Source: Clostridia bacterium
Lineage (GTDB): Bacteria > Bacillota > Clostridia > Christensenellales > Borkfalkiaceae
Length of the DNA stretch: 64,000 nucleotides
Direction: 5' to 3'
Assembly (NCBI GenBank): GCA_017507005.1
Contig: JAFWBT010000018.1
Location: forward strand, 1 to 64,000
Both the position numbers and the translations under genes were made by a program. The notes beneath the pieces are model-generated. The model ran no database searches, had not been told where the DNA came from, and was given only the letters and a program-made list of their open reading frames with translations. How positions within the stretch are numbered: position 1 is the first letter of the stretch; the number at the start of each line of letters is the position of its first letter. Shown here piece after piece: positions 40,941 through 50,121 of the stretch.

Positions 40941-42230
40941 TTAGCCTTTTTTCAACGTTTTTACGTCCACCACCGTGTCGTGCGGAATAGGTTTCCACTC
41001 CACTTTTTTAAACAGCGCAACGTACGTTGTCCATTTCCCGATAATATCGAACATCGGGAACATTATCATATGAAAGACGCGTTTGAAAATATTTTCCTTT
41101 TCCACACGCTTGCCATAGACGATAAATACGGCTAACTGCAATAAGAAATTCGTGCCAATCGTTTTTAATTTGCCTACCGCCCACGCGATAGCAATGCCTT
41201 TCCACCAGCCCAGCGCGCTACCCGCGATAATCGCAATCACCATTTCCAGCGTCTGGCTGATAATCTTTCTGACACCCCTTTCCACTACGCGCGGAAAGTT
41301 CAAGAAGAAACTATCGTACGTTATCGTGAAATTTTTATCTTTGCGGAACATATTTCTCAACAGTTTCGGACAGTTTTCCCACGTCGATTGCAAATGCCCT
41401 TTCGACCAGCGCAATCTCTGCCGCAACACGACTTTCAATTTATACGGCTGTTCATCGTAAAACATTGCCTCGTCGCAATAAGAAATTTTATAATTTTGAA
41501 TAACGGCGTCCGTGCAAAAACTTCTATCTTCCGTCAGCGTTACGTAATTCCAACCGTTTTTCACCAGCTCGTTCGCAAACAAAAAGCCCGTTCCTTGGAT
41601 ACGGCACGCCTGCTTTAACACGCCCTTACCTCTGTTTTCCGTCAAGCAGGTACGCATCCAGTGCATTGCATAGCCGAACGAAATCCAGTTTTGATTGACG
41701 TTTTTCGAATTTCTAAACGACGTAACAATCTTATTCCCGTCCGCAAACGCCTCGTTCATTTTCGTCACGTAGTTTTCCGCAATCAAGTTATCGGCGTCGA
41801 ACACGAAATATCCGTCAAAACTCTCCACGCCGTACTCCGCGTCAATCATCTTGAACAGCTGGCGCAACGCAAAGCCTTTCGTGCGCTCGTCCTTACAATT
41901 ATGCTCGTACACCACGACGTTAAGCCCGTTCTTTTGATACGCCCGCGCAACGTCCGCCGTGTTATCCGTACAGTTGTGCGCCATAATAAACACCGTCAGC
42001 TTGTCCAAAGGATAGTCCTGCGCGGCAACGCTTTCCAAGAAATTCTCTATAACCTTTTCCTCGTTACGCGCCGCAACACATATCCCGTAGCGATAGCGTT
42101 TTTCCGTCGGGCTGAATTTTCGGTATTTGAAAAAACCGACGATAAAAAAGATTGCCTTATACGCGTACAACACCGTCACTATCGTGCCGATAATCGAGCA
42201 TATTTTTATTACAAGGTTCATTGTATCCAC
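40941..42230 (-). CDS. Membrane glycosyltransferase, family 2
   Basis: 429 residues. One membrane segment at about 9-33, a GT-A domain with ICVAARNEEKVI, AHNCTDNTADVA, FVFDADNLI (DxD), TLTEDRSF (ED base) and RQRLRWSKG (QxxRW acceptor motif), then two or three C-terminal membrane segments (about 320-375). This is the layout of processive polysaccharide synthases or dolichol-type transferases. The GTG at 42230 has GGAG eight bases upstream and is preferred to the ATG at 42221. Product unknown. Confidence 0.88.
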   Translation of the reverse strand: MDTMNLVIKICSIIGTIVTVLYAYKAIFFIVGFFKYRKFSPTEKRYRYGICVAARNEEKVIENFLESVAAQDYPLDKLTVFIMAHNCTDNTADVARAYQKNGLNVVVYEHNCKDERTKGFALRQLFKMIDAEYGVESFDGYFVFDADNLIAENYVTKMNEAFADGNKIVTSFRNSKNVNQNWISFGYAMHWMRTCLTENRGKGVLKQACRIQGTGFLFANELVKNGWNYVTLTEDRSFCTDAVIQNYKISYCDEAMFYDEQPYKLKVVLRQRLRWSKGHLQSTWENCPKLLRNMFRKDKNFTITYDSFFLNFPRVVERGVRKIISQTLEMVIAIIAGSALGWWKGIAIAWAVGKLKTIGTNFLLQLAVFIVYGKRVEKENIFKRVFHMIMFPMFDIIGKWTTYVALFKKVEWKPIPHDTVVDVKTLKKG

Positions 42231-42259
42231 TCGTCTTTCTCCATATAAAAACTACTTTT

Positions 42260-42288
42260 ATTGTATCACAACCGCACGCCCTTGTCAA
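42260..42288 (-). promoter_or_regulatory. Sigma-A promoter of the glycosyltransferase gene
   Basis: Minus strand TTGACA, 17 bases, TACAAT. The spacer resembles that of the recX promoter (GTGCGGTT in both). Confidence 0.85.
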
Positions 42289-42308
42289 CGAAAAGCGTTT
42301 CCCTCACA

Positions 42309-42338
42309 AAAAAACGCCGAGCGAAATCGGCGTTTTTA
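42309..42338 (-). terminator. Terminator of glpK
   Basis: AAAAACGCCGA and TCGGCGTTTTT arms with a GCGAAA loop, about 57 bp past the glpK stop. Confidence 0.85.
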
Positions 42339-42394
42339 TATCGTTTTTTACAGCGCTTTTTACAGCTTTCCTTTTCGTTAAAGCACAGCGTCGA

Positions 42395-43882
42395 TTACGG
42401 CTCTTCCCAACCAAGGCTGCGTTCCACCGCCTTATGCCATTTACGCAGCTTTTCCTCGCGCTCTTCTTCCCCCATTTTCGGAAGCGCCCAATACTCGATT
42501 TCCTGCATGAGTTTCAAATCGTTCTTATCCTCCCACAGCCCAACGGTAAGCCCTGCGAGCATTGCAACGCCCAACGCAGTCGTTTCGTGCACGGTCAACT
42601 TAATCACGTCCATACGCAAAATATCCGCTTGGAATTGCATTAAAAATTTATCTCTCGACGCGCCGCCGTCCACCCGCAAGCGTTTGAGCGAAATGCCTGT
42701 ATCACGTTCCATTGCCGCAACGAGGTCTGCCGATTGATAAGCGATAGATTCCTGCGCCGCGCGTATAATATGCTCACGTTTCGTGCCTCGCGTAATCCCG
42801 ACAATCGTACCGCGCGCGTACATATCCCAATAGGGCGCGCCCAGTCCCGTAAAAGCAGGCACGACGTACACGCCGCCCGTGTCTTCCACCTTTTGTGCGT
42901 GATATTCCGCATCACGGCTCTCGGTGAAAAAGCGCATCTCATCACGTAGCCATTGTATCACCGCGCCGCCGATAAACACACTGCCTTCCAAGGCATACTG
43001 CGGCTGCTCGCCGCTAAGCGTCGCCGCCAACGTCGTCAACAGTCCGTTCTCGCTAACAGGCCGCGTTTCTCCCGTGTTCATCAATAAGAAACAACCCGTG
43101 CCGTACGTATTCTTCCCCTCGCCGCTCTCAAAACAGCACTGACCAAAGAGCGCCGCCTGCTGATCGCCTGCAACGCCCGCGATAGGCACTTCCTCGCCGC
43201 CGATATTCACATAGCCAAAAATCTCGCCCGAGCTTTTCACCGTCGGCAACATAGAACGAGGGATACGGAAGAGCTGTAACAGCTCCTCGTCCCATTCGAG
43301 CGTATCGATATTAAAGAGCATAGTCCTCGACGCGTTCGTAAAATCGGTGACGTGCGCCTTTCCACCCGTCAGTTTCCAAATGAGCCAAGTATCCACCGTC
43401 CCAAACAGCAATTCGCCGCGCTCTGCGCGTTCGCGCACACCCTCTACGTTATCGAGAATCCACGCTATCTTGCTCGCAGAAAAATACGCGTCGGGAATCA
43501 AACCCGTTTTCGCGCGGATTTTCTCCGCATAGCCGTTCTTTTTCAGCTCTATAATTTTTCCTGCCGTGCGGCGGCATTGCCACACGATAGCGTTATAGAC
43601 GGGCTTGCCCGTGCTCTTATCCCAAACAATCGTCGTTTCGCGCTGATTGGTAATCCCGATTGCCACAATATCTTTTACGGAAACGTTGCTCTTTGCAACA
43701 AGCTCCATCATCACGCCGTACTGGCTCGACCAAATATCCATCGGATCGTGTTCCACCCAGCCCTCTTCGGGATAGATTTGCGGAAATTCACGGTTTAAAA
43801 TCTCTTCTATTTTCCCCTGCTCGTTCACGAGCGCAACTCTCGACGACGTCGTACCCTGATCGAGCGCTAAAACGTATTTCAT
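42395..43882 (-). CDS. glpK: Glycerol kinase
   Basis: 495 residues, the full family length. Motifs: [15 protein letters not shown] (phosphate 1), [59 protein letters not shown] and [21 protein letters not shown]. It makes glycerol-3-phosphate from glycerol and ATP. The ATG directly follows a GGGGCAGGTACGAG copy of the dispersed motif. galK lies upstream but is separated by a terminator, so glpK has its own transcript or relies on readthrough. Confidence 0.97.
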   Translation of the reverse strand: MKYVLALDQGTTSSRVALVNEQGKIEEILNREFPQIYPEEGWVEHDPMDIWSSQYGVMMELVAKSNVSVKDIVAIGITNQRETTIVWDKSTGKPVYNAIVWQCRRTAGKIIELKKNGYAEKIRAKTGLIPDAYFSASKIAWILDNVEGVRERAERGELLFGTVDTWLIWKLTGGKAHVTDFTNASRTMLFNIDTLEWDEELLQLFRIPRSMLPTVKSSGEIFGYVNIGGEEVPIAGVAGDQQAALFGQCCFESGEGKNTYGTGCFLLMNTGETRPVSENGLLTTLAATLSGEQPQYALEGSVFIGGAVIQWLRDEMRFFTESRDAEYHAQKVEDTGGVYVVPAFTGLGAPYWDMYARGTIVGITRGTKREHIIRAAQESIAYQSADLVAAMERDTGISLKRLRVDGGASRDKFLMQFQADILRMDVIKLTVHETTALGVAMLAGLTVGLWEDKNDLKLMQEIEYWALPKMGEEEREEKLRKWHKAVERSLGWEEP

Positions 43883-43897
43883 CTCGTACCTGCCCCT
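43878..43897 (-). repeat. Dispersed CGTACATGG-type motif at glpK start
   Basis: Minus strand AGGGGCAGGTACGAGATG ends at the glpK start codon, as in spoVAC and birA. Confidence 0.55.
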
Positions 43898-43940
43898 ATC
43901 AAATTAAAAATTTGCTCCATTTTGCTCTAAAAATAATACT

Positions 43941-43967
43941 AAAAACGGCGCAAAAAACGCCGTTTTT
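43941..43967 (-). terminator. Terminator of galK
   Basis: AAAAACGGCG and CGCCGTTTTT arms, 3 bp past the galK stop. Confidence 0.85.
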
Positions 43968-43969
43968 CG

Positions 43970-45127
43970 TTACAGTTTTTCCACCGTTACGCCGTCCTCG
44001 ATAGACGTTTCGTAAAAGCTCGCTTTATACCCGATTGCGTCAAAATACGCCTTGCCGACACGGCGCACAAAGCCTTCCACTTCCGTCTTTTTCACGATAG
44101 AAATGGTGCATCCGCCAAACCCCGCGCCAATCATACGCGAGCCTAAGCACGCGTTTTCCTTTCTCGCAAACGCGCTGAGCGCGTCCAGCTCCTTGCCCGT
44201 CACCTCGTACAAATCACGCAGGCTGTAATGGCTCTCGTTCAAAAGTCGTCCCAGCTCCACAAGGTCACCTGCCTTTAAAGCCTCAACAGCGCTATGCACG
44301 CGCGCGCACTCCATTACGACGTGCTCGGCGCGCTTTTCCACCACGCCCGACAGCAAATATCGCACCTCGGCAAACTGCTTTGGCGTCACCTCCGCAAGGC
44401 ATTTCACAGGCAACACCGTTTGAATAGCTTTCAACGCCGTTTCCACTTCTTGACGGCGCACGTTATATTTACTCTCCACGAGGTTGTGCGGCTTGTTACA
44501 GTTCGCCACCACGAGGCAATATTCCCCTAATTGCAAAGGCACGTATTCGTATTCCAGTGTCGAACAATCGAGCAAAACAGCGTGGTCTTTTTTACCCATT
44601 GCCGAGGCAAACTGGTCCATAATCCCACAATTCACGCCCGCATATTCGTTTTCCGCGCGCTGAGAAACGAGCGCCAAATGCACTTTATCATACTCTACAC
44701 CTGCGTATTCGCACAACGTCACCGCCGTTGCGACCTCAATCGCCGCCGACGAGGAAAGCCCGCTACCGAACGGCACGGTGCAATCATAATACAAATCGCA
44801 CCCGACAATTTCCACGCCCTCTTTTTGCAGGAAATACGCAACGCCCGCCTGATAATTGCCGATTTTCAAGCCCTTATACGAATCAAGCTTGTCCGTTTCA
44901 ATCTCCACAATGCCGTCAATACCGCGGAACGCCATACGGATACTATTGCCACCCGTCTTTCTGCCGTACACATTACAGCGCAAATTCAGCGCGGCAGGAA
45001 ACACCTTACCGCCGCAATAATCCACGTGCTCGCCAATGACGTTGATACGCCCTGCCGCCGTAAACAAATCTTCCGCTTTTGCGCCGAACACATTTTCAAA
45101 AGCCTGCACTGCTTCCGTTCTTTCCAT
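43970..45127 (-). CDS. galK: Galactokinase
   Basis: 385 residues. GHMP-kinase motifs: GRINVIGEHVDYCGG (galactokinase signature), VPFGSGLSSSAAIEVA (ATP loop) and GAGFGGCTISIV. It phosphorylates galactose at C1 for the Leloir pathway. It starts 12 bp after the lgt-like gene and shares its promoter. The beta-galactosidase at 59.7-62.2 kb could supply galactose; galT and galE are not in the window. Confidence 0.96.
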   Translation of the reverse strand: MERTEAVQAFENVFGAKAEDLFTAAGRINVIGEHVDYCGGKVFPAALNLRCNVYGRKTGGNSIRMAFRGIDGIVEIETDKLDSYKGLKIGNYQAGVAYFLQKEGVEIVGCDLYYDCTVPFGSGLSSSAAIEVATAVTLCEYAGVEYDKVHLALVSQRAENEYAGVNCGIMDQFASAMGKKDHAVLLDCSTLEYEYVPLQLGEYCLVVANCNKPHNLVESKYNVRRQEVETALKAIQTVLPVKCLAEVTPKQFAEVRYLLSGVVEKRAEHVVMECARVHSAVEALKAGDLVELGRLLNESHYSLRDLYEVTGKELDALSAFARKENACLGSRMIGAGFGGCTISIVKKTEVEGFVRRVGKAYFDAIGYKASFYETSIEDGVTVEKL

Positions 45128-45139
45128 ATCCGTTTCTCC

Positions 45140-45997
45140 TTATTCCTCTTTGTTTTCTTGTGTTTTTTCCGCTACGCCGTCAACGCTTTCGCCTTGACAA
45201 GCCGCCGTTTTTTTCTTGCCTACGTACCAAACGACAAAATATCCAATCCCAACCAAACACAACACCACCGCCGTCAACTGCGAGGGGGTAAGCCCGGGGA
45301 TAATCGTTACGCCGCGGTCGTCCGCGCGCGCGTATTCTATTAAAAACCGCCATATCGCATACGCGATACAATACACGGGCAATAAAGGGATACGTTTTTC
45401 GTCCGTGCGTTTAAAGAACAGATAAAAAAGCACCGCCGACAACGCCAACAAAAACACCGCCTCAAACAGCTGCACAGGCACGTATTTCCCAAGCGAAATC
45501 AGCTCCCCCGACGTCGTAACGCCGTAATGGGTGACGCCGTACCAAGCGTTTGTGGCTTTGCCGTGACAACAGCCTGCAAACAAACAGCCAAACCTACCAA
45601 GCCCGTGCGCGAGCGGCACAACGCAAGCGGCAATATCCGCCACGTCTTTAAATTTTGCCTTTGTTTCCGCGCTGATCCCTTTCATATTTCCGCCGACGAA
45701 CCATATCAGCAAAAACGCCGCCGCGCCGAAAATAAGACCGCCGTAAAAGGTAAGCCCCGACGAGAAAAGATGAAATTCTTTGGTGGCGAGATAATCGTAA
45801 AACGCCTGAAACGCCATTGCGCCGAATAGCCCCAAAAGCACGCCTATCACGCCGCCGATAATCAGCAAGCGCTGCGCCTTTACGGACAAGCCGCGCTTTA
45901 TGCCCAGCTTATCGCCTAAATACAGCGCGGTGAGCATCCCTAGCGTTAGGAATATCTCGTAAAATCCCATACCTAAAAAAACAATCTTAGGATACAT
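45140..45997 (-). CDS. Prolipoprotein diacylglyceryl transferase-like membrane protein
   Basis: 285 residues with six or seven membrane segments. The family core is present but altered: HGLGRFGCLFAGCCHGK in place of the GRxGNFxNxE signature of classic Lgt, plus a C-terminal WRFLIEYARADDRG like the FxxExxRxPD region. This Cys-rich variant is common in Clostridia next to standard lgt genes. It may modify lipoproteins or another thiol/lipid substrate, so I do not assign lgt. It leads an operon with galK. Confidence 0.75.
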   Translation of the reverse strand: MYPKIVFLGMGFYEIFLTLGMLTALYLGDKLGIKRGLSVKAQRLLIIGGVIGVLLGLFGAMAFQAFYDYLATKEFHLFSSGLTFYGGLIFGAAAFLLIWFVGGNMKGISAETKAKFKDVADIAACVVPLAHGLGRFGCLFAGCCHGKATNAWYGVTHYGVTTSGELISLGKYVPVQLFEAVFLLALSAVLFYLFFKRTDEKRIPLLPVYCIAYAIWRFLIEYARADDRGVTIIPGLTPSQLTAVVLCLVGIGYFVVWYVGKKKTAACQGESVDGVAEKTQENKEE

Positions 45998-46033
45998 TTT
46001 TTCTCCTCGCTTTTTATTTTAAGTATCGTATTG

Positions 46034-46063
46034 ATTATACAACAAATACCGTAGGTTTGTCAA
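46034..46063 (-). promoter_or_regulatory. Sigma-A promoter of the lgt-like gene and galK
   Basis: Minus strand TTGACA, 18 bases, TATAAT. Confidence 0.8.
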
Positions 46064-46097
46064 TATCCGAACGGCTTTTTTTCGCTTTTTACGGCGT

Positions 46098-46133
46098 AAA
46101 AAAACCGCGCCGATTTGTCCGGTGCGGTTTTTC
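46098..46133 (-). terminator. Terminator of the cold-shock gene
   Basis: AAACCGC-GCCG and CGGT-GCGGTTT arms around ATTTGTC, about 20 bp past the stop. Confidence 0.75.
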
Positions 46134-46153
46134 TATTGCGACCTAATTACGCA

Positions 46154-46366
46154 TTACAGCGCCTGCACGTTCACCGCGCGCAGTTTTTCAGGATTTTTGG
46201 GATCCGCTTCCGTTTCAAACGAAACCTTCTGCCCCTCTTTCAGCCTTCTGTAGCCGTCTGCTACGATTGCAGAAAAATGAACGAAAACGTCGTCGCCACC
46301 TTCGTCGTTGGCGATAAAACCGTAACCTTTTTCTGCGTTGAACCATTTAACCGTGCCTTGACTCAT
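46154..46366 (-). CDS. Cold-shock protein
   Basis: 70 residues from the ATG at 46366 (GGAGG upstream; the TTG at 46381 is part of that site). The OB fold has both RNA-binding motifs: KGYGFI and DVFVHFSAI. It binds single-stranded RNA and helps unfold messages in the cold or in general growth. The transcript has a leader of about 90 bases, typical of cold-shock genes that fold differently at low temperature. Confidence 0.95.
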   Translation of the reverse strand: MSQGTVKWFNAEKGYGFIANDEGGDDVFVHFSAIVADGYRRLKEGQKVSFETEADPKNPEKLRAVNVQAL

Positions 46367-46463
46367 TTTCGCACCCTCCAATATAGTATTGTTACTGACA
46401 AAAAATTCCGAAAAACGCCAAAGCCGGACAACGCAAACGGTTTTTTCTTATCCGTACATAGTA

Positions 46464-46492
46464 ATTATAGCACACTTTTTTTTCGATTGCAA
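46464..46492 (-). promoter_or_regulatory. Sigma-A promoter of the cold-shock gene
   Basis: Minus strand TTGCAA, 17 bases, TATAAT. Confidence 0.75.
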
Positions 46493-46577
46493 TACCCATT
46501 TTCGATTTTTTTCTTCGTTTTTTGTATTTTTTTTGGTTTTTAAAGGAAAATAATGGACTTTTTCTATATTTTAGTGC

Positions 46578-46583
46578 TATAAT
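46578..46583 (+). promoter_or_regulatory. Possible -10 box of uppP
   Basis: TATAAT about 60 bp before the uppP start; preceded by TG at -14 (GTGC) but without a good -35. Confidence 0.4.
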
Positions 46584-46645
46584 TTGAATAGAAAGCATAA
46601 AAATACACTTGATTAGAAACAAAAAACGTTTTTAAAGGGGAAAAT

Positions 46646-47545
46646 ATGGTATTTATTGAAATTATAAAGGTGATTTTGCTAGGCATTGTGGAAGGCATCA
46701 CCGAATGGCTGCCCGTTTCTAGCACGGGGCATATCCTGCTGTTTGACGAGGTGTTCCCGTTGCAAATCGCAACGAGCGACGGCGCAAGATCGGCAGCGTT
46801 TATGGAAACGTTTAAAGTGGTGATTCAATTCGGCGCAATCCTTGCCGTCGTGTTGCTGTTTTGGAAAAAATTATTCCCGTTAAAATTGCAAAAAAACAGT
46901 GCAAAAAATAATAACGAAAAAGAAGGCAAAATGCAACTCGTCGCGGACATGGGTATCCTCAATCTTTGGGGAAAGGTGTTAGTCGCTTGTCTGCCCGCCG
47001 CAATTTTAGGCTTGCTTTTCGATGATATTTTGGAAAAATATCTGCAAACGCCTTTCGTCATTTCTTTGACGCTTATTCTTTACGGCGTTGCCTTTATCGT
47101 TATTGAAAATCGCAATAAAAATAAAGATTTACCTATTAAAACGACGGCTGACATCTCCTATAAACAAGCACTGCTTATCGGCGCTTTTCAGGTACTGTCC
47201 TTGATCCCCGGCACTTCCCGTTCGGGCGCGACCATTTTAGGTGCGTTGCTTATCGGCGTCGACCGCCCTGCCGGCTCGGAATTTACCTTCTTCCTCGCTA
47301 TCCCCGTAATGTTGGGCGCGAGCGCGTTGAAGATATTGAAATTCTTCCTTGATTTCGGCTGGTTTAGCGGCGTGGAGCTTGGCTATATCCTTATCGCTAT
47401 GACGGTGGCGTTCGTCGTTTCTATGCTCGCCGTCAAGTTCTTGATGAATTTCGTAAAAAAGCACGATTTTAAAGTATTCGGTTGGTATCGAATTGCGCTC
47501 GGCGTGCTCGTCATCGCGACCATGGTAGTGCCCTCGCTCTTTTAA
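46646..47545 (+). CDS. uppP: Undecaprenyl-diphosphatase
   Basis: 299 residues. BacA/UppP motifs: GIVEGITEWLPVSSTGHILL and a second IPGTSRSGATILGALL, within about eight membrane segments. It recycles undecaprenyl pyrophosphate to the monophosphate carrier for wall synthesis and gives bacitracin tolerance. The central insert (about 90-110, KKNSAKNNNEKEGK) is a charged loop. Single-gene unit closed by a shared terminator. Confidence 0.96.
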   Translation: MVFIEIIKVILLGIVEGITEWLPVSSTGHILLFDEVFPLQIATSDGARSAAFMETFKVVIQFGAILAVVLLFWKKLFPLKLQKNSAKNNNEKEGKMQLVADMGILNLWGKVLVACLPAAILGLLFDDILEKYLQTPFVISLTLILYGVAFIVIENRNKNKDLPIKTTADISYKQALLIGAFQVLSLIPGTSRSGATILGALLIGVDRPAGSEFTFFLAIPVMLGASALKILKFFLDFGWFSGVELGYILIAMTVAFVVSMLAVKFLMNFVKKHDFKVFGWYRIALGVLVIATMVVPSLF

Positions 47546-47563
47546 TCGATAAAAATTGCATAC

Positions 47564-47602
47564 AAAAACGCAACGGCAAAATCACCGTTGCGTTTTATTT
47601 TT
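47564..47602. terminator. Bidirectional terminator
   Basis: AAAACGCAACGG and CCGTTGCGTTTT arms, 8-base loop, between convergent uppP and the ACT-domain gene. Confidence 0.9.
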
Positions 47603-47610
47603 CCAACCTT

Positions 47611-48012
47611 TTAAATCAGCGTTACACCCTGCTTTTTCAAAATCTCAATCGCTTTTTCGGGCATACTCGTTTTAAAGGCGATTTTCGCGTGCCCGTCCAC
47701 GCCTGCATACGAATACATATACTCAACGTTGATATCGTTGTCCCCGAGCGCAATCAACAGCTCTGCCAAAGCGCCCGCTCTATCGGGCACTTCCATCCCC
47801 ACAAGCTCCACTTCCGACGAAAGGAAACCTGCATCTTTCAAGGCCCTCAGCGCCTTTGCGTTGTCCTCGGTGATGATACGCATAATACCAAAATCTTTCG
47901 TATCGGCAATGGATAACGCGTACAAATTCACCCCTGCGTCTTTGAGCACTTTACAGCAAGCGCTCGCTCTGCCCTCTTTATTTTCCAAAAATACAGCTAT
48001 CTGTTTAATCAT
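47611..48012 (-). CDS. Tandem ACT-domain protein (module 1)
   Basis: 133 residues from the ATG at 48012 (GGAGAAA upstream). Two ACT folds: KQIAVFLENKEGRASACCKVLKDAGVN and ELVGMEVPDRAGALAELLIALGDNDIN. Such small double-ACT proteins bind amino acids and regularly follow phenylacetate-CoA ligase genes, perhaps sensing aromatic amino acids. A paralogue with the same place relative to a second ligase is at 56116. Confidence 0.88.
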   Translation of the reverse strand: MIKQIAVFLENKEGRASACCKVLKDAGVNLYALSIADTKDFGIMRIITEDNAKALRALKDAGFLSSEVELVGMEVPDRAGALAELLIALGDNDINVEYMYSYAGVDGHAKIAFKTSMPEKAIEILKKQGVTLI

Positions 48013-48138
48013 AATTTTTCTCCTTATACTATACACGCCTACGCAGGAGTATTTTCGACGGGAGCGTACTAGGCGTACGCGACAAGAAAAACGCACCTGC
48101 AACAACGTATTTCGAAGTAGATTCTTCGTTTTACAGTT

Positions 48139-49443
48139 TTACAGTTTGCGATTATCCGTAATACGTTTCGCCTTCCCCTCACTACGCGCCACGCTACCAG
48201 GCGACACGAGGGTAATCTTCGCGCTGACGGAAAGAGCAGACGCCATATCCGCCGTCAACTTTTTACGAATTTCTTCTACGTGACCAACTTCGTCAATCGA
48301 AATCGCAGGCGACAATTCCACGACGATTTCCATAGTATCGAGGTTGTTTACGCGGTCTACGTTGATATGATAATGAGGCGCAACGTCGCTGTTTCTCAAC
48401 AATACGCTCTCGATTTGCGACGGGAATACGTTGACACCACGGATAATTAACATATCGTCGCTTCTGCCCGTAATCTTGTTCAGCTTAATCGTCGTTCTGC
48501 CGCAAGGACAAGGATCGGCGTTCAGGCTGGCAATATCACGCGTGCGGTAACGCAACAACGGCATACCCTCTTTCGTCAGCGTCGTAATGACAAGCTCACC
48601 CGATTCCCCGTACGGCAACGGCTCTAACGTGTCCACGTCGACGATTTCAGGATAGAAATGGTCGTCTTGGAAATGCATACCCGACTTAAACTCGCAATCG
48701 CACGCAACGCCAGGGCCTGCAATCTCGCTCAAACCATAAATATCGCAAGCGCGAATCCCCAAACGTTTTTCAATATCCGCGCGCATATTTTCCGACCAAG
48801 CCTCTGCCCCGAACACACCGCCTTTCAGCTTGAGATCCACGCCCGGTTTCAAGCCCATTTTCTCAAATTCTTCCGCCAAATAAATAATGTACGAGGGCGT
48901 ACAACAAATAATATCCGCACCGAAATCAGTGATGAGCTGTATCTGTTTTTGGGTGTTCCCTGCCGACGCAGGCACAACGCAAGCTCCCATTTTTTCAACG
49001 CCGTAATGCATACCCAAGCCACCCGTAAACAAGCCGTAGCCATACGCCACGTGCACCACGCTGTTCTCGTCAGCACCCGCCATCACGAGCGAACGCGCCG
49101 CACATTCCCCCCATACGTCGATATCGTTTTGGGTGTAGCCCGCCACGGTGAGCTTGCCCGTCGTCGCGCTGGACGCGTGCAAACGCACGAGATCGCGCAT
49201 AGGACGCGCCATCATCCCGAACGGATACGCGTCGCGCAGGTCTTGTTTTACCGTGTACGGCAATTTGTAAATATCGTCAATTGATTTAATATCGTCGGGT
49301 TTGAGCTTAATCGCGTCCATTTTCGCGCGATAGGGCTTTTGGTTTTCGTACACGTACTTTACCATCTTCACCAAACGCTCTGATTGCAGCACCTTTTTTT
49401 GATCGGCGCTCATCGTTTCTAATTCTTTTTGAAAATATTGCAT
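48139..49443 (-). CDS. paaK: Phenylacetate/arylacetate-CoA ligase (module 1)
   Basis: 434 residues of the adenylate-forming family. Motifs: LHASSATTGKLTVAGYT (P-loop with one Ala in place of the second Ser-Gly), IYGLSEIAGPGVA, GESGELVITTL, YRTRDIA and the C-terminal GRSDDMLIIRGVNVFPSQIE. It joins CoA to phenylacetate-like acids or, run in reverse with IorAB, makes ATP from arylacetyl-CoA. It follows iorB by 104 bp. About half its residues match the second ligase at 56553 by eye. Confidence 0.93.
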   Translation of the reverse strand: MQYFQKELETMSADQKKVLQSERLVKMVKYVYENQKPYRAKMDAIKLKPDDIKSIDDIYKLPYTVKQDLRDAYPFGMMARPMRDLVRLHASSATTGKLTVAGYTQNDIDVWGECAARSLVMAGADENSVVHVAYGYGLFTGGLGMHYGVEKMGACVVPASAGNTQKQIQLITDFGADIICCTPSYIIYLAEEFEKMGLKPGVDLKLKGGVFGAEAWSENMRADIEKRLGIRACDIYGLSEIAGPGVACDCEFKSGMHFQDDHFYPEIVDVDTLEPLPYGESGELVITTLTKEGMPLLRYRTRDIASLNADPCPCGRTTIKLNKITGRSDDMLIIRGVNVFPSQIESVLLRNSDVAPHYHINVDRVNNLDTMEIVVELSPAISIDEVGHVEEIRKKLTADMASALSVSAKITLVSPGSVARSEGKAKRITDNRKL

Positions 49444-49547
49444 AATCGTATATTCCTTTGTCGCAGTTTTCTCCCACGGCTACCGCCTTGCGGCGTTAAA
49501 TTTCTCTATTACAGTCTCCCAACTATTACGCAAGTGTCAAACGTATC

Positions 49548-50117
49548 TTAAACGCGTTCGTAGCCCAGCTCAAACGCCGCCAAATTCAGCTGTAAAAACT
49601 TTGCAGGCACACAAGCTTCCACGGCGCGTTTCATCACGTCTTTATCAAACGCAAACAGCTTGCACAGCGCGCCCAGCATAACGATATTCGTCGCTTTGCC
49701 GCTGCCCGCCTCGACAGCCGCCTCTTGCGCCTTGATAAAGTGCGTATGTTTCACGCGTAACGAAAGCCGCTCTTTTACGTTCTTTGGATACTCCGCCGCG
49801 CCCGTAATGCAGGGCATCGGCAATATCTCTTCGTCGTTGACGAGCAAAATCCCCTCAGGTTTTAAATAATGCGCCGTACGCGCCGCCTCCAACGCCTCGA
49901 AAGCAATCACGACGTCCGCGCCGCCCTCCCAGATCACGGGCGAGTGGATTTTTTCACCGATACGCACGTGCGTAACAACGCTACCGCCACGCTGACTCAT
50001 ACCGTGTATCTCGCTCAGTTTACAGTCTTTCCCGCAAAGCATTGCATACTTCCCCAACACGCGGCTCGCAAGGAGCGTACCCTGACCGCCTACGCCAGCT
50101 ATTAAAACGTTCATCAT
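49548..50117 (-). CDS. iorB: Indolepyruvate ferredoxin oxidoreductase, beta subunit
   Basis: 189 residues, gamma-type pyruvate ferredoxin oxidoreductase fold. Motifs: VLIAGVGGQGTLLASRVLG and KLSEIHGMSQRGGSVVTHVRIG. With IorA it oxidises arylpyruvates from Trp, Phe and Tyr to arylacetyl-CoA and passes electrons to ferredoxin. The start lies 4 bp after the iorA stop. ATG ATG at the start gives two equivalent options. Confidence 0.95.
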   Translation of the reverse strand: MMNVLIAGVGGQGTLLASRVLGKYAMLCGKDCKLSEIHGMSQRGGSVVTHVRIGEKIHSPVIWEGGADVVIAFEALEAARTAHYLKPEGILLVNDEEILPMPCITGAAEYPKNVKERLSLRVKHTHFIKAQEAAVEAGSGKATNIVMLGALCKLFAFDKDVMKRAVEACVPAKFLQLNLAAFELGYERV

Positions 50118-50121
50118 ATTC

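Noticed and set aside
46392..46622. 76-codon minus-strand frame between csp and uppP
   Set aside because: It runs across the csp promoter and leader and has no family match.
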